From: a virus
DNA length: 64,000 nt
Reading direction: 5' to 3' (one strand)
Virus record (IMG/VR): IMGVR_UViG_3300025161_000007
Span: 1-64,000 of that record
Positions 47,701 to 55,364 of the stretch are shown here, piece after piece. Both the position numbers and the translations under genes were made by a program. Under the pieces are notes generated by a model that made no database searches, was not told where the DNA came from, and saw only the letters and a list, made by a program, of their open reading frames with translations. Each line of letters opens with the position of its first letter. Within the stretch, counting starts at the first letter, position 1.

Positions 47701-50533
47701 CACTCATAGGGATCGTGTACTCAATGGGCTGGTCTGCGCCAGGAGCCCAGTAACGCGCCTTCGAATAGAACGTGTAGGGTATCCCCTTCTCGTCTAGCTC
47801 GCGGCGCATGTGCATGACTTCATCATCAATCGCCACGTCATTGTCAGTGCTGTAGTCATCAACGGCCGGCCCTGATGGACCAGCGTGCATCCCAGCCAGC
47901 ATGTGCCCGGCATAGGCTATCAATCCGGCTGCTCTGGCTTTCTCCCCCTGTGCGGCCAGAACGGGCGCATTCTTAATCATGTTCTGGAAGGCAGTCCCCA
48001 CCGCGCCAGGGAGCTTCACGTTGTACGTGCGCCGCATGATCTTAAAGGCCTGGTTCATCCTGGCCGAAGATTCAGCTGGCACATCATTGATCCCCTCGCG
48101 CTGGATGTAGGCAGCCTCGAAGACGCCCTCACGCAGTTCGGGGGGAAGATAGTCGGCATATCCTAAGATGCGATTGAACCGCTCGCGATTGAAGATCGTC
48201 TCGTAGGATATGGCAGGACGCAGGCTCCTGGCTTTGGCCGACTGCTCGACCAGAGAGCCCTCGTCAATATCCAGAGCCATATCGCCTAAACTGTACCTGT
48301 CTGCAAGCGATTGCGCCCTCGCGATAGCCCCATACCCAGGCATAAAGTTAGGGTCAATCCGCTCAGCAGGCATCTCAATGTATGGCGCGCCATAGAAGGC
48401 GGTATGTGGTCCAGTCAAGGCTGGCGGCAACTTGTCGCCAGGCCGAATCCCAGCCAGGCGATCTGCTGGCCCGTAAACACGCAGGGTTCCACCGCGAAGG
48501 ATCCTATCCAATGACTGCGCAGGGTCCTCAATGTCAAATACCTTCCCGGCCTGGGCCTCCTCCTCAAACATGTAGTTCTCGTCGTCGAAATCGTTGCCAG
48601 CCAGAGCCTCCAGGCTGACAACGCCCCCCTCGCTGCGAGCAGAGGTAACCGCTCTCCTTACAGCAAACTTCACCCTGGTGGCCGCGTAGGGAGCAAATGA
48701 GTAGGGGTTCACATTGCCCCTCTTATCCACACCGGGATCCCATGTGGAGGCTGCCTCAATCAAGGCCAGACGCGCTTCCTGAAGCAAGTCGCCAACTGGA
48801 ACCCCCTTGCCAGTGTGAGGAGCTATCCAGACAGGCAGGTTAGCCATCTCCTGTTCGACAAGCTTATTGCGCAGAGGGTCCAGATGCTTCGTGTACTCAC
48901 GTGCCTGACGGATCGCCTCTAGAGGAACACTGTACCTCCAGACAGGAGATACTCCAGAACGGAAGAGGTAGTACGCATTCTTCTCGCTGGGCACGGAGAA
49001 TACCGAATGATCAGGAGACTCTCTGTAGATGTCACGTAAGGCCACGCGAATTCTGGTCGTGTCCTCTGGGTTGGAAACGCCACGCGCGGAGAGCCTGGCC
49101 ATGAGATCGGAGGCGCTCTCAGGAGAGAGGCCACTCAACTGCCCACCCTTCATGGCCTGCTGAATATCAGCAATGATCTCATGCTCGTTACGGGGAACCG
49201 CCAGGATCGGGCTGTCAGGATGCTCCTGACGAAACTTCTGGAAGGCCTCTTTGTAGCCAGATAACAGTTGCGCGGCAATCCCAGACTGCTCAAGCCCACC
49301 AGGCTGCGGCGTACCCAAAGTGCTGGGGAAGTCGATGGTCCACGGGAAGTTGATGGAGGCGATGGGTGGGCGGACACTGAAGGGGAACTGTTGCTTCCCC
49401 TGCAAATGTTGGGGAGGCGCAGCACTTTCTGGGTTGACAGATGCCATCATGACAGAGTACAACTGCGCGCTTGATGGCAAGATGGTGCCCGAAAAAGGAC
49501 CACGAATAGTATAAGCCCTGGGAATCTCCTCAATGCGCCTTGACAAGTCTTCGAGGAGGGCACGTGGCCATAAAGTTTCCCCGCCAAGCCCCATCCGATG
49601 GAATGTGGCCCCCAGTACAACATTGCTCAGCAGCCCTGCCCAGCGCGGAGAGATGTCTGCCCAACGCGCCAACTCAGGCCTGTCGCGGGCAATGTCTACA
49701 ACGGGAAGCAAGGTTTTGTATTTAGGATCACCGCCAAAGATCGCCCTGGCAGCAGCGATCATCTTATCGGGAGAGGTCTTCCACCCAACCATCTCCCTGA
49801 TGTAATTCGCAAAGACTGGGAAATACCCCGTCTGCTGGGCGCCAAGGGCGGGGTTGTCAGCCATCCCAACCCCAGCCGTGGCCATAAACCTGTTGAATGC
49901 CTCGCTATTGAGATCTACCTCACTGCGCCATGCGCTCATCGCAGCATAATCGCCACGCAGCAAAGCGCGAGCAAAGCTCTGGAATGTCTTGCTCATGGGA
50001 TTGACATTGCTGCGCCAGGCGCCAAGGAGATCGACAAGGGCCCCAGACTGAACAAAGGCCTTTGTCTCTATGCCTGCCATAACGCTGTTACTGAAGTTCT
50101 CAAGGGCTCCGCTGGTGGACTCGCTACCCGCGTTTATCGGGCTTCTGAATGCGCCGAAGGCGACGGAAAGGCGCCTGACGTAGTCAATGGAATCCGCTGC
50201 CTCGGTCGTTGGACTACGCAACTCTGGAACTCTGGGCCACGGGGCACTCGTGCGCTCCCCGCCAGATTTCCACAACGGAGAAGGCCCACCACCTGTCTTC
50301 CCCAGCTTGGGTTGTGTCTCCTCAACAGTGCCAAAGTCGATCTCCAGACCATGTGGCCCTGTGCTCGGCTCGCTCTCTCTGCCAAGAAACTGCTGATAGG
50401 CCGTGTAGACGAACTTCTGCATCGTCTTACTGGATGGATCGAAGCTCGAACGCCACGCCTCACGCAGCGTATCAGTCGCAATATTGGAGAGCGCTACCCG
50501 AAATGTTCCCCTACGCGTCTTTCTCTTTGCCAT
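41726..50533 (-). CDS. Tape measure protein with embedded sigma-factor-like domain, 2935 residues
   Basis: This is the largest gene in the window. It lies after the tail chaperones, as tape measures do. The C-terminal third has glycine/alanine-rich hydrophobic spans (GLSVGLIGTAMGAAAS) and ends in a long Gln/Arg/Glu coiled coil. Around residues 545-660 it carries a block like sigma70 regions 2 and 3: VGDLLQEARLALIEAAS, then FAPYAATRVKFAVRRAV, then VVSLEALAGND and an acidic linker. At about 1.5 angstrom per residue a full-length measure would mean a tail near 0.4 micrometre, but much of the N-terminal half may be cargo. A Pro/Gln/Ala-rich linker lies near 1520-1600. Confidence 0.85.
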   Translation of the reverse strand: MAKRKTRRGTFRVALSNIATDTLREAWRSSFDPSSKTMQKFVYTAYQQFLGRESEPSTGPHGLEIDFGTVEETQPKLGKTGGGPSPLWKSGGERTSAPWPRVPELRSPTTEAADSIDYVRRLSVAFGAFRSPINAGSESTSGALENFSNSVMAGIETKAFVQSGALVDLLGAWRSNVNPMSKTFQSFARALLRGDYAAMSAWRSEVDLNSEAFNRFMATAGVGMADNPALGAQQTGYFPVFANYIREMVGWKTSPDKMIAAARAIFGGDPKYKTLLPVVDIARDRPELARWADISPRWAGLLSNVVLGATFHRMGLGGETLWPRALLEDLSRRIEEIPRAYTIRGPFSGTILPSSAQLYSVMMASVNPESAAPPQHLQGKQQFPFSVRPPIASINFPWTIDFPSTLGTPQPGGLEQSGIAAQLLSGYKEAFQKFRQEHPDSPILAVPRNEHEIIADIQQAMKGGQLSGLSPESASDLMARLSARGVSNPEDTTRIRVALRDIYRESPDHSVFSVPSEKNAYYLFRSGVSPVWRYSVPLEAIRQAREYTKHLDPLRNKLVEQEMANLPVWIAPHTGKGVPVGDLLQEARLALIEAASTWDPGVDKRGNVNPYSFAPYAATRVKFAVRRAVTSARSEGGVVSLEALAGNDFDDENYMFEEEAQAGKVFDIEDPAQSLDRILRGGTLRVYGPADRLAGIRPGDKLPPALTGPHTAFYGAPYIEMPAERIDPNFMPGYGAIARAQSLADRYSLGDMALDIDEGSLVEQSAKARSLRPAISYETIFNRERFNRILGYADYLPPELREGVFEAAYIQREGINDVPAESSARMNQAFKIMRRTYNVKLPGAVGTAFQNMIKNAPVLAAQGEKARAAGLIAYAGHMLAGMHAGPSGPAVDDYSTDNDVAIDDEVMHMRRELDEKGIPYTFYSKARYWAPGADQPIEYTIPMSVLAGGRGNPGPRRIAIYPRGMFGKGTPNWGIVMPGGFKPTLAEVKKYGTYKYGYVSSQRYYSMTGARDEPLTDWKVRNMLANIAPGIRESNRYKPYIAEDPSIAESAIMGELARTRMNLLTLSPLLQKTLPLGTLLNDEAWEPLTNVYAAELLASGGMSRYDQALARAREKIKGRRDYLTSLYDEDGVPPEQLAMVSQLIEASKPYVPPPRKPGAAARLAALYIRNATEFDLATMSAGWDKDAPEWTRGVAVPLDVLGASVEGFELPGDIAAKIGFALGEYGDLPEGRALASAFGIERRDAGFFRKFRGGEQQLPVHATSKRPLRLSELASMAANVLKYGYQYLKDAITEQGRLYAVHPSIARIVRGTMEPPPLLPVGIGSAASSEPPPLDVLPLAGQQLLDAPPQLSPEDLVKGVEPTMEGYLKAIKGASSSYFKEMSEARKALSAALSDPAISWDEAYEFYNKQRRVALQNEIARISALNEIIAPQAGVPPEVIKESSEFFVDARTALDEFLAKSREYIQKARAASTPEEKNQYWRKQEQLAGEYHETWNRNWQAFFSHLGAQAAIVNPPATATAPVPPAPQAASATSSTNIQQLPLPLQTSAQQGGPAQKAKKPSRSRKKAQQAAQPATVQAAQSIAEASVTYSTGGTQLPASGGTPPAAPPPAQPSPSPQSPVGPGQLYLFNRELWQVTGRVGLDRVQLTSVVNPLRIEDAPVDQIMAVTVGKISPEGEQKIGSTIFMGNTPLKIIGTETRYTTSEVNGIPQTRTVNVAIAASQTSYGLYALPEGGKAEVLNNPLDAQGWANSPYVQAAQAAGTLGANVNVPKQALHGGKAYYVYPSSQPGMVKLVAGGTGDSIEVPETSVIPYNPATQSTASLYGPPFTPPPAKPNETAWSSIPRTNFPHRQGAPWKWKIGPNDQWGYINTAIMTVEDTMQERDMLLGEMTAGEDILEKQIAGVAGNRPKGILSRVLGGESYSRSIKGLKELADNLDVVNKRFGELSATVKTEVDLLRDRRKSLMDTIESAKSTIERLSVGGTAKGAEGILGRAQAEKAEAEAELWEVDTTIQQYLEQSNQIGAAQKRLAKLRRQISTLPLEQGGPAQRMLSRIVSQPGLILFGTSLAQWYAVSPQMRMMAAFSRAEEGALGAYAMAGVPVSPSTSNILGMQSSIANWQAGVGEGLTTIYGSLLGTGGDPYKFGRAISPIVAGAGTGLSVGLIGTAMGAAASTVAPAAALVGLATTTYSASRIADTDPGASPLKRLVLRALDPTSLVTNTRMILREFGRLSDDIVAREARGDSVLKSAWDATINYTMSDEYRRYTRGEYIPPSGGGGALSYTEQIRKVIGSNTLGHITGSGIEGDITIRRRFAEMTGFDVTSPEIERRFWPVYQQMALRGPGIVEMAQRVLGTYGYARSDSLYGINLANVATLSQGDLLSLMEDTEFGADVLGNLAISPTDPRYARLMEQFGRMGGFQRRNLRMALGYAQNIAYTRGIGAGAPNYDTFVLNLANQQASRVAGLAQMAPYISQYLGALGLTPNQPAFQRRFDALSGLSLGNAMMLASNAPLAMGIAGNLGYVPGTAASTSYIAAMSALPHAQLMTGSFISNLVQNANIPFGRSGEVYRMLMGAAGQMDASTLMKLMNVSFGMTPEAYTLRGGGLFEFAGGRAYQAGTLAMRGLEDWYMGQQRAYQRNEWQIDITRLGRTQQVTRQQWALQDQSLALSRQYEDWQFGMASAENAIQRRIFEMRAGDNRRIRQINRGLDLQQRQWWLEDMNYQGTVSGLQYTWNMEDLQEALRYSTGRERRAIRRQMERAQIMYGLEETQRQTVIGRQQIVWGAQDQVYQIEEEQTNKIIELQRRLYDLQDERLRQQMEFTNQQRQVEDQMRETERKAQIEREEWQLEDIQRQKQYYEEIVWPYQDKTKERQRQIEDAWASYQNLVIASLAPNGPFQKAWEDAIDDMIDYLKDSMNGARNISPMPPSGAQGRRMGGAME

Positions 50534-50571
50534 ATCACACTTCCCATGCGGGAATCAGTCCCCTATTAGAC

Positions 50572-50599
50572 AACTAGCCGTCACATGTGACGGCTAGTT
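50572..50599 (-). promoter_or_regulatory. Perfect 28-base palindrome at the chaperone/tape measure junction
   Basis: AACTAGCCGTCACA (50572-50585) and TGTGACGGCTAGTT (50586-50599) are exact inverted copies. It covers the stop of the downstream chaperone frame and lies 39 bases before the tape measure start on the minus strand. No T run follows. Confidence 0.6.
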
Positions 50600-50884
50600 A
50601 CCACTGAGAGCTTTCTTGATCGCTGTCTTGTCCGACAGCCCCTTCCTGATCGCCGGAAAGACCACCGCGGTTACCAACCACGGCTGGTCCATCAGCCCGC
50701 CCGCGACCAGTGGAATCCCATACTCCTTCAGGGCCAGGAAGGTCTCCTCAAGGGAGAGCAGGTCATCGTCCTCCCTCTCGCTGATGATCTTGAGGACGAT
50801 CTCGTCACGCAACTGCGTGAGATCGGCCTGGCCTACGATCCTGCGTAGAGACTCTACGGGTTTGGGCGGGCAGTGATGTCCCAC
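50594..50884 (-). CDS. Tail assembly chaperone, frameshifted C-terminal part (gpT-like)
   Basis: This frame overlaps the end of the upstream chaperone by 31 bases in the -1 frame and has no ribosome site of its own. It is therefore read by -1 frameshifting at CCCAAAC (50866-50860). It encodes a helical extension, about 87 residues of which would follow the slip point. In lambda-like phages the fused protein binds the tape measure while the short form coats it. Position directly before the tape measure fits. Confidence 0.75.
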   Translation of the reverse strand: MGHHCPPKPVESLRRIVGQADLTQLRDEIVLKIISEREDDDLLSLEETFLALKEYGIPLVAGGLMDQPWLVTAVVFPAIRKGLSDKTAIKKALSGN

Positions 50885-51246
50885 TGCGGATTCATCTGAA
50901 GCACGAACCCGTAGATCTCATAGATCATCTCCGGTGGCATCGCTCCCAGACGGGCCATGAACTCTTCCTCGCTCATGTCCCTGGTCAGGTACGGCTTTCC
51001 ATTCTCATCCTTGATGTTGGTGGCCTCGAAGGTGCGCCAGATGCGCAGTTGCACTGGCTCCAGCACACCCTTGCTCACCTCACGGATGGGAACACCTTCA
51101 ACGTAGCGCACCTGATAACCGGCATTCAGACGCTGGTCGAGGAACGCTTCATCAGCCCAAGTCGTCGGGCGCACCGTCCAGGTCAGGGACGGATCGCGCT
51201 CGAACTTGAACTCCCTCGGAACGATGCTACCATAAGCGCCAAACAT
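50854..51246 (-). CDS. Tail assembly chaperone (gpG-like), 130 residues
   Basis: The protein is mixed alpha/beta, with an MSEEEFMARLGAMPPEMIYEI helix near the C-terminus. It lies between the tail tube gene and the tape measure, the usual place. Its last codons contain the slippery heptamer C CCA AAC, right before the TAG stop. Most ribosomes would end here and a minority would shift to the 50594-50884 frame. Confidence 0.8.
   Translation of the reverse strand: MFGAYGSIVPREFKFERDPSLTWTVRPTTWADEAFLDQRLNAGYQVRYVEGVPIREVSKGVLEPVQLRIWRTFEATNIKDENGKPYLTRDMSEEEFMARLGAMPPEMIYEIYGFVLQMNPQWDITARPNP
50860..50866 (-). promoter_or_regulatory. Programmed -1 frameshift site CCCAAAC
   Basis: On the minus strand the heptamer has the X XXY YYZ form in the frame of the upstream chaperone and lies just before its stop. 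The -1 frame continues as the 50594-50884 coding region. This matches the well-known gpG/gpGT mechanism of tail chaperones. Confidence 0.8.
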
Positions 51247-51268
51247 CAGCTTCTCCTCCTATCTTAGA

Positions 51269-52276
51269 TTAGTTGTAGTCCGACCTGGCGTTCTGCAAGA
51301 CCGCCTTGATCGGCGACGAATTGCCAGTCATGATGAACGTGCCATTCAAGACCATCATCTGCGTTGTATCACCCGCCGAGTTCACAACCGGCTCAGCCGC
51401 CCAGACCGTGTTCCCGCCGCTGTCAACGGAGATCACAAGAGACTCGGTATTCGCTGCAGTCACCGTCTTCAAGGTCATGGTGAACGATGTGCTCTTGAGC
51501 GGCGTCACGCTTGGATCGGTACTACTGACAGTGCCATACATGGCTTGCCTGTACGTGTTGTAATCATCCAGCCGTGTCACCAGGCGGATCGTGACCGTGC
51601 GCATGGCAACATCGACATCATCAGGGTAGTAGCTGCCGATAATGAACTCGTTGTTAACCGTCAGGCCATTGGCGATGGTCAGCGAGGCCGCAATCGGCTT
51701 CAGTGTGATATTGGAATCCGGCGAAGTAAGTGCCGACGTGCACGAGATGAACGGATTCGTCGCATCGAGGGTCCCAGCAGCCCACGTTGACGTAACAACA
51801 GATGGCTTGAGACCTACAAATGCGGCCGATGCCGTTACGATGTCAGATGCCTGCGCGTTGATCACCAACGTATCGAGCCGGCTGTCAGCCATACGCTCCC
51901 AGCCAAGGCTGGAAACCCTGCGCATGATGGATAGATATGGGATACTCGTGAAGTCCGACGCATTCCACGTAAACGTGTGCGTATATGGACCCGTACCAGA
52001 GACACTCGCGAACCCCAAAGCGGCCTTCAGCAATACACCGATTCCACTCACGCGCGGGACGAAGTCCAACGATCCGCCCGCGTAGAAGCCAGTCGTCACA
52101 ACGTCACGGATCGTTGGCACACCCCCAGCCTCCACGGGCAGAGGACGCCGCATCCCAATTGGACCAACGCTGGCCCCCGTGAAGGGAAGGTAGGTGTAGT
52201 TTGCCGTTGTGGTGACAGCCGTCCCCTTCGCCGTCTGAAACGCGAACCCAAGATAAGATGCTAATGGACTAGCCAT
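51269..52276 (-). CDS. Major tail tube protein, 335 residues
   Basis: The protein begins ASPLASYLGFAFQTAKGT, typical of phage tail tube proteins. It is beta-rich with Ser/Thr/Val throughout, and the N-terminal GFYAGGSLDF block fits the tube fold. It polymerises in rings around the tape measure. The gene lies between the tail terminator and the chaperones. A C-terminal part rich in Thr may be an extra surface domain. Confidence 0.85.
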   Translation of the reverse strand: MASPLASYLGFAFQTAKGTAVTTTANYTYLPFTGASVGPIGMRRPLPVEAGGVPTIRDVVTTGFYAGGSLDFVPRVSGIGVLLKAALGFASVSGTGPYTHTFTWNASDFTSIPYLSIMRRVSSLGWERMADSRLDTLVINAQASDIVTASAAFVGLKPSVVTSTWAAGTLDATNPFISCTSALTSPDSNITLKPIAASLTIANGLTVNNEFIIGSYYPDDVDVAMRTVTIRLVTRLDDYNTYRQAMYGTVSSTDPSVTPLKSTSFTMTLKTVTAANTESLVISVDSGGNTVWAAEPVVNSAGDTTQMMVLNGTFIMTGNSSPIKAVLQNARSDYN

Positions 52277-52280
52277 AGTT

Positions 52281-52790
52281 TCACTCCGTTAAATATTCAA
52301 GCAACAACTTGCCAGTGAACACGTTCTCGCCCTCGATCCCCCCGCTTGGTCGCAGATGGGAACTCACAACACCAGGGCAGAAGACGCACGACTCCCCGTT
52401 ATCTCCCACGCACTGTGGATGCCAGAGAGCAAAGGCTTCCTCCACCTTCCCCATCATCGCCCTGGCAACCCTGTAAGCCTCTTCTTGCGTCTCCCCCGTC
52501 CTGGTGAAGTACATCTCCAGGTGAATGGAGAAGCGCCTGCGCCAGGGGATCCGTGATCTCCCGATCTCCAGGCGCTCGTAGTCCACCTCATGGCCCCAGG
52601 TATCCTCCTTGTCCGTCGGATCGCACTCGGCCACCAGGATCGAGATGCGATAGTCCTCTGGATCAGCCTGCAAAGGCCACATGCGGATCAACCCAGCATA
52701 AGCCGTATCATCAGGCGAGGTACCTGTCGCGCAGGTGGACTCCAGGTGCTCGATGATGGCTGCCACACAGCTATCGGTGAATGTAGCCAT
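52281..52790 (-). CDS. Tail terminator-like protein, 169 residues
   Basis: The protein starts ATFTDSCVAAIIEHLEST and has a beta-sheet core (RRFSIHLEMYFTRTG) with an EEAYRVARAMMGKVEEAF helix. This is the plan of neck/terminator proteins that close the tail tube. It overlaps the upstream neck gene by 20 bases and lies before the tube gene, as expected. Confidence 0.65.
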   Translation of the reverse strand: MATFTDSCVAAIIEHLESTCATGTSPDDTAYAGLIRMWPLQADPEDYRISILVAECDPTDKEDTWGHEVDYERLEIGRSRIPWRRRFSIHLEMYFTRTGETQEEAYRVARAMMGKVEEAFALWHPQCVGDNGESCVFCPGVVSSHLRPSGGIEGENVFTGKLLLEYLTE

Positions 52791-53415
52791 GCCGCCTCCT
52801 CCCGAAGCTGAGCGTCAGAGAGCGTCCTCCCAGCCTTTCAAAGATTCCCTGCCGATAACGCTCGTAGTAATGGTTCACCATGACCACGAGCGGGTTATCG
52901 TCGCGCTGTCCCTGGTTGCGCCAGCGATCCAGACCGGCCGATTGCTCTCCCACCCGTTCGGTGCACTTCGCAAGCACATAGAGGACAATCAGTTCGAGAT
53001 CGGCAGTGGGAACATCCACTACATCCGTATCGTTCACAATGCGACCACGTGCTGTGTAGAAGTGCACCGTAACCGAAGAGGGAGAATCGGGGTGGAGCAC
53101 CCACAGTTTATCCTCTAACTGGTACCACCCCCGCATCCCCTGCCATACCCGCGTGCCTGGCTTGATCGAGATCTCAGGCAGGAAGGTATCATCAGGGTAT
53201 TCGACGGCAAAAACCTGATAGTCTTCTGGCAAGATTGTGGAGCCATCCCCAGCCAGACCAGTCACGCACGATGACTGTAGAGGGAAGTAGCGGCTGTAGT
53301 CGGCCAATGCGTAGTTGACATAGGTCTGAAGCTCCGCATCAGGCCAACGCGGGGTCGCCGCTGTATCCTTCAGTTGATAACGAATCTCCGTGCGCAGGTC
53401 TGCCCAGGTAACCAT
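52771..53415 (-). CDS. Head-tail connector (neck) protein, 214 residues
   Basis: The N-terminal MVTWADLRTEIRYQLKDT helix followed by DAELQTYVNYALADYSRYFP resembles phage head-tail adaptor (gp6-like) proteins. The C-terminus is a helix with basic end. It starts one base within the capsid gene stop. It would join the portal to the tail. Confidence 0.7.
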   Translation of the reverse strand: MVTWADLRTEIRYQLKDTAATPRWPDAELQTYVNYALADYSRYFPLQSSCVTGLAGDGSTILPEDYQVFAVEYPDDTFLPEISIKPGTRVWQGMRGWYQLEDKLWVLHPDSPSSVTVHFYTARGRIVNDTDVVDVPTADLELIVLYVLAKCTERVGEQSAGLDRWRNQGQRDDNPLVVMVNHYYERYRQGIFERLGGRSLTLSFGRRRHGYIHR

Positions 53416-54755
53416 TACTGATTCACCACATCGCCCTTCATGCGGACCGAGCCAGCCGAGAAGACGACCTCGAAGACCTCAGGCCGGAAGACCTGGTACT
53501 TCATGTACGAATCCCACGAAAAGCGGTACATCGCCATCAGGTCATCGACAACAGGAGCCTCATGGAACTCAGGCGGCTGCGCAACGCCCGCGACCACACC
53601 ATTGGGGCCAGCCAGGAAGATGGTCGCATGGATGTGCCGCCCCTTCGTCACGTAGCCATACACGCCACCACCCAAATCGGTCGTGTACTCCTTCATGACC
53701 GGCTTATCGAGCGAGATGCGATTGTTGACGGTATCGATGGAGACGATGCGACGCACGGTGTTCTTGCCAGAGCGATAGTCCACGCCATTGGTGACGCCAA
53801 AGTCATTGGTGCGCACCGTGTGGATGGTGACGACATCGTTGACCTCAAGGCCAGCCACACTGTTCAACTGGATGTAGGTGGTAGCGTCTGACTGACCAAC
53901 CGTGTAGACGGTATCCACAGTGCGAGCCGCGCCAGCACCCGGCTGCACCGCGCTGGTGATCGTCTTCTGAGTAACGATCGCACCACAGTTCCACAGGGTA
54001 TTGCGCGTGGTGCTCAGGAAGCGAGCATTGTAGATCGTGCCCACCTCATAGCGCAGTGCACGGCTAATGTCCGCATACTTCAGGATGTCCAGCCACTCGC
54101 TCTTGTTGTTCTGGATGTCGTAGATGACACCAGGCGAGGCGATCGCGACCAGAGCGCCATTGGTGCCACCCGATGGGTTCTGCGCCAACGGAACATCGCG
54201 ATAGCTCAGGCCCAGCCAGATATCCTTGATCGTATCAGCATCGAACACGTCAGTAGCAGCGATCCCAGAAAACAGCGTGCCAGTGCCAGAGGCCGCGTAG
54301 ATCGCGTAGGGGGCAGTCAGGAAGGCATTGCGGGCCAGGATGTCCATCGTCTCCGTCATGGAGATCGCGATCTTGTCGCGGATGATGGGGCGCAGGCCCA
54401 CGCGGCCATTCTGCCGCCAGTAGGTGATCATCTCGTCATACTTGTGCAGCGAGACCTTGTCGCCGTAATGCTCCATGCCGATCGTCAGCGACGCGCTGTC
54501 GGTATACGCTGAGGGCAGCCACAGATCGCGCAGGCCAATGGCATCGGTATTAGGCTCCATGTCATAGACCAGGTTGAAGACCATCAACCCAGTGCGCTGA
54601 GCCGCCAGATCGACCTTCATCGGCACAAACTGATTGTAGACCGCCTTGGCGCGAAAGACATCCAACAGATCGGGCACATACCAGGACCGTTGATTGGCGC
54701 TCAACCCACTCCACGGGTTGTCGCCATAGTAGGTGTCAAAACCACTCGTAGGCAT
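53415..54755 (-). CDS. Major capsid protein, N4 gp56-like HK97 fold
   Basis: The protein (446 residues) has an N-arm, then an E-loop and a spine helix (SMTETMDILARNAFL), in the order typical of the N4 gp56 family with HK97 fold. A beta insertion at about 290-360 (LNSVAGLEVNDVVTIHTV) is an extra surface domain. It builds the icosahedral shell. It lies directly after the scaffold gene. No protease is visible in the operon. Confidence 0.85.
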   Translation of the reverse strand: MPTSGFDTYYGDNPWSGLSANQRSWYVPDLLDVFRAKAVYNQFVPMKVDLAAQRTGLMVFNLVYDMEPNTDAIGLRDLWLPSAYTDSASLTIGMEHYGDKVSLHKYDEMITYWRQNGRVGLRPIIRDKIAISMTETMDILARNAFLTAPYAIYAASGTGTLFSGIAATDVFDADTIKDIWLGLSYRDVPLAQNPSGGTNGALVAIASPGVIYDIQNNKSEWLDILKYADISRALRYEVGTIYNARFLSTTRNTLWNCGAIVTQKTITSAVQPGAGAARTVDTVYTVGQSDATTYIQLNSVAGLEVNDVVTIHTVRTNDFGVTNGVDYRSGKNTVRRIVSIDTVNNRISLDKPVMKEYTTDLGGGVYGYVTKGRHIHATIFLAGPNGVVAGVAQPPEFHEAPVVDDLMAMYRFSWDSYMKYQVFRPEVFEVVFSAGSVRMKGDVVNQ

Positions 54756-54767
54756 CTCGAAAACTCC

Positions 54768-55364
54768 TTATTTGACCATTTCGTTCCACAGGTTGATCCA
54801 CTCTTGGGCTTGAGGTGTGCCAGCGTACTTCTCGATATTGGCATACACCTCTTCCCTCGATAGCTTGCTGGCAGGTGGGTTGGCTGGAGGAACAACGCCT
54901 GCCTTCCACTGCTCTCGCTTGCTGCTCAGGATCGCCTCGATGCCCTGGCTGAGCCGTTCCACCGCCGACTTCACCTGTTCAGGATCCGTAGACGAGGGGA
55001 CCACATCCGCCAGATGCACCAGATCAGGATACTGGCGCAACACTTCCCACTTGGTCGCCTGTGCAGCAAACGAGTCCCTCTCCTTCTGGAGAGCCTCCAG
55101 CTGCTGCCTGACCTTCTCCGCCTCTTTCTCGTAGGACCCACGGAAGTTCTCAAGCTCGCCACTACGCTCATCGAGGGCTTTTCGAAGCTGCTCGACCTGC
55201 TCCGCGAGTTGACCCTTCTCAGATTCATGCTTCGCCAGGGCTTCGCTCAAAGAAGCAATCTTCTGATCCTTCTCCGAAAGCACGCGCATCAGGCCCTTAT
55301 AACGGGCTTCCCAATCCTGCTGCCCAGAGGTCTCCTGCTGGACAGGGGTATCGGTATCAGCCAT
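54768..55364 (-). CDS. Scaffolding protein, 198 residues
   Basis: The middle (about residues 30-110) is a strong coiled coil rich in Glu, Lys, Gln and Leu (SLSEALAKHESEKGQLAEQ). The N-terminus is Asp/Gln-rich and the C-terminus a short helical capsid-binding part. Size, shape and place before the capsid gene fit a scaffold that guides shell assembly. It overlaps the phosphoesterase gene by 8 bases. Confidence 0.85.
   Translation of the reverse strand: MADTDTPVQQETSGQQDWEARYKGLMRVLSEKDQKIASLSEALAKHESEKGQLAEQVEQLRKALDERSGELENFRGSYEKEAEKVRQQLEALQKERDSFAAQATKWEVLRQYPDLVHLADVVPSSTDPEQVKSAVERLSQGIEAILSSKREQWKAGVVPPANPPASKLSREEVYANIEKYAGTPQAQEWINLWNEMVK

Noticed and set aside
49598-50569. Long open frame of 323 codons opposite the tape measure
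   Set aside because: It has no ribosome site, its product has no domain, and it lies antisense to a strongly supported gene. The same applies to 31843-33027, 34510-35400 and 57863-58810.
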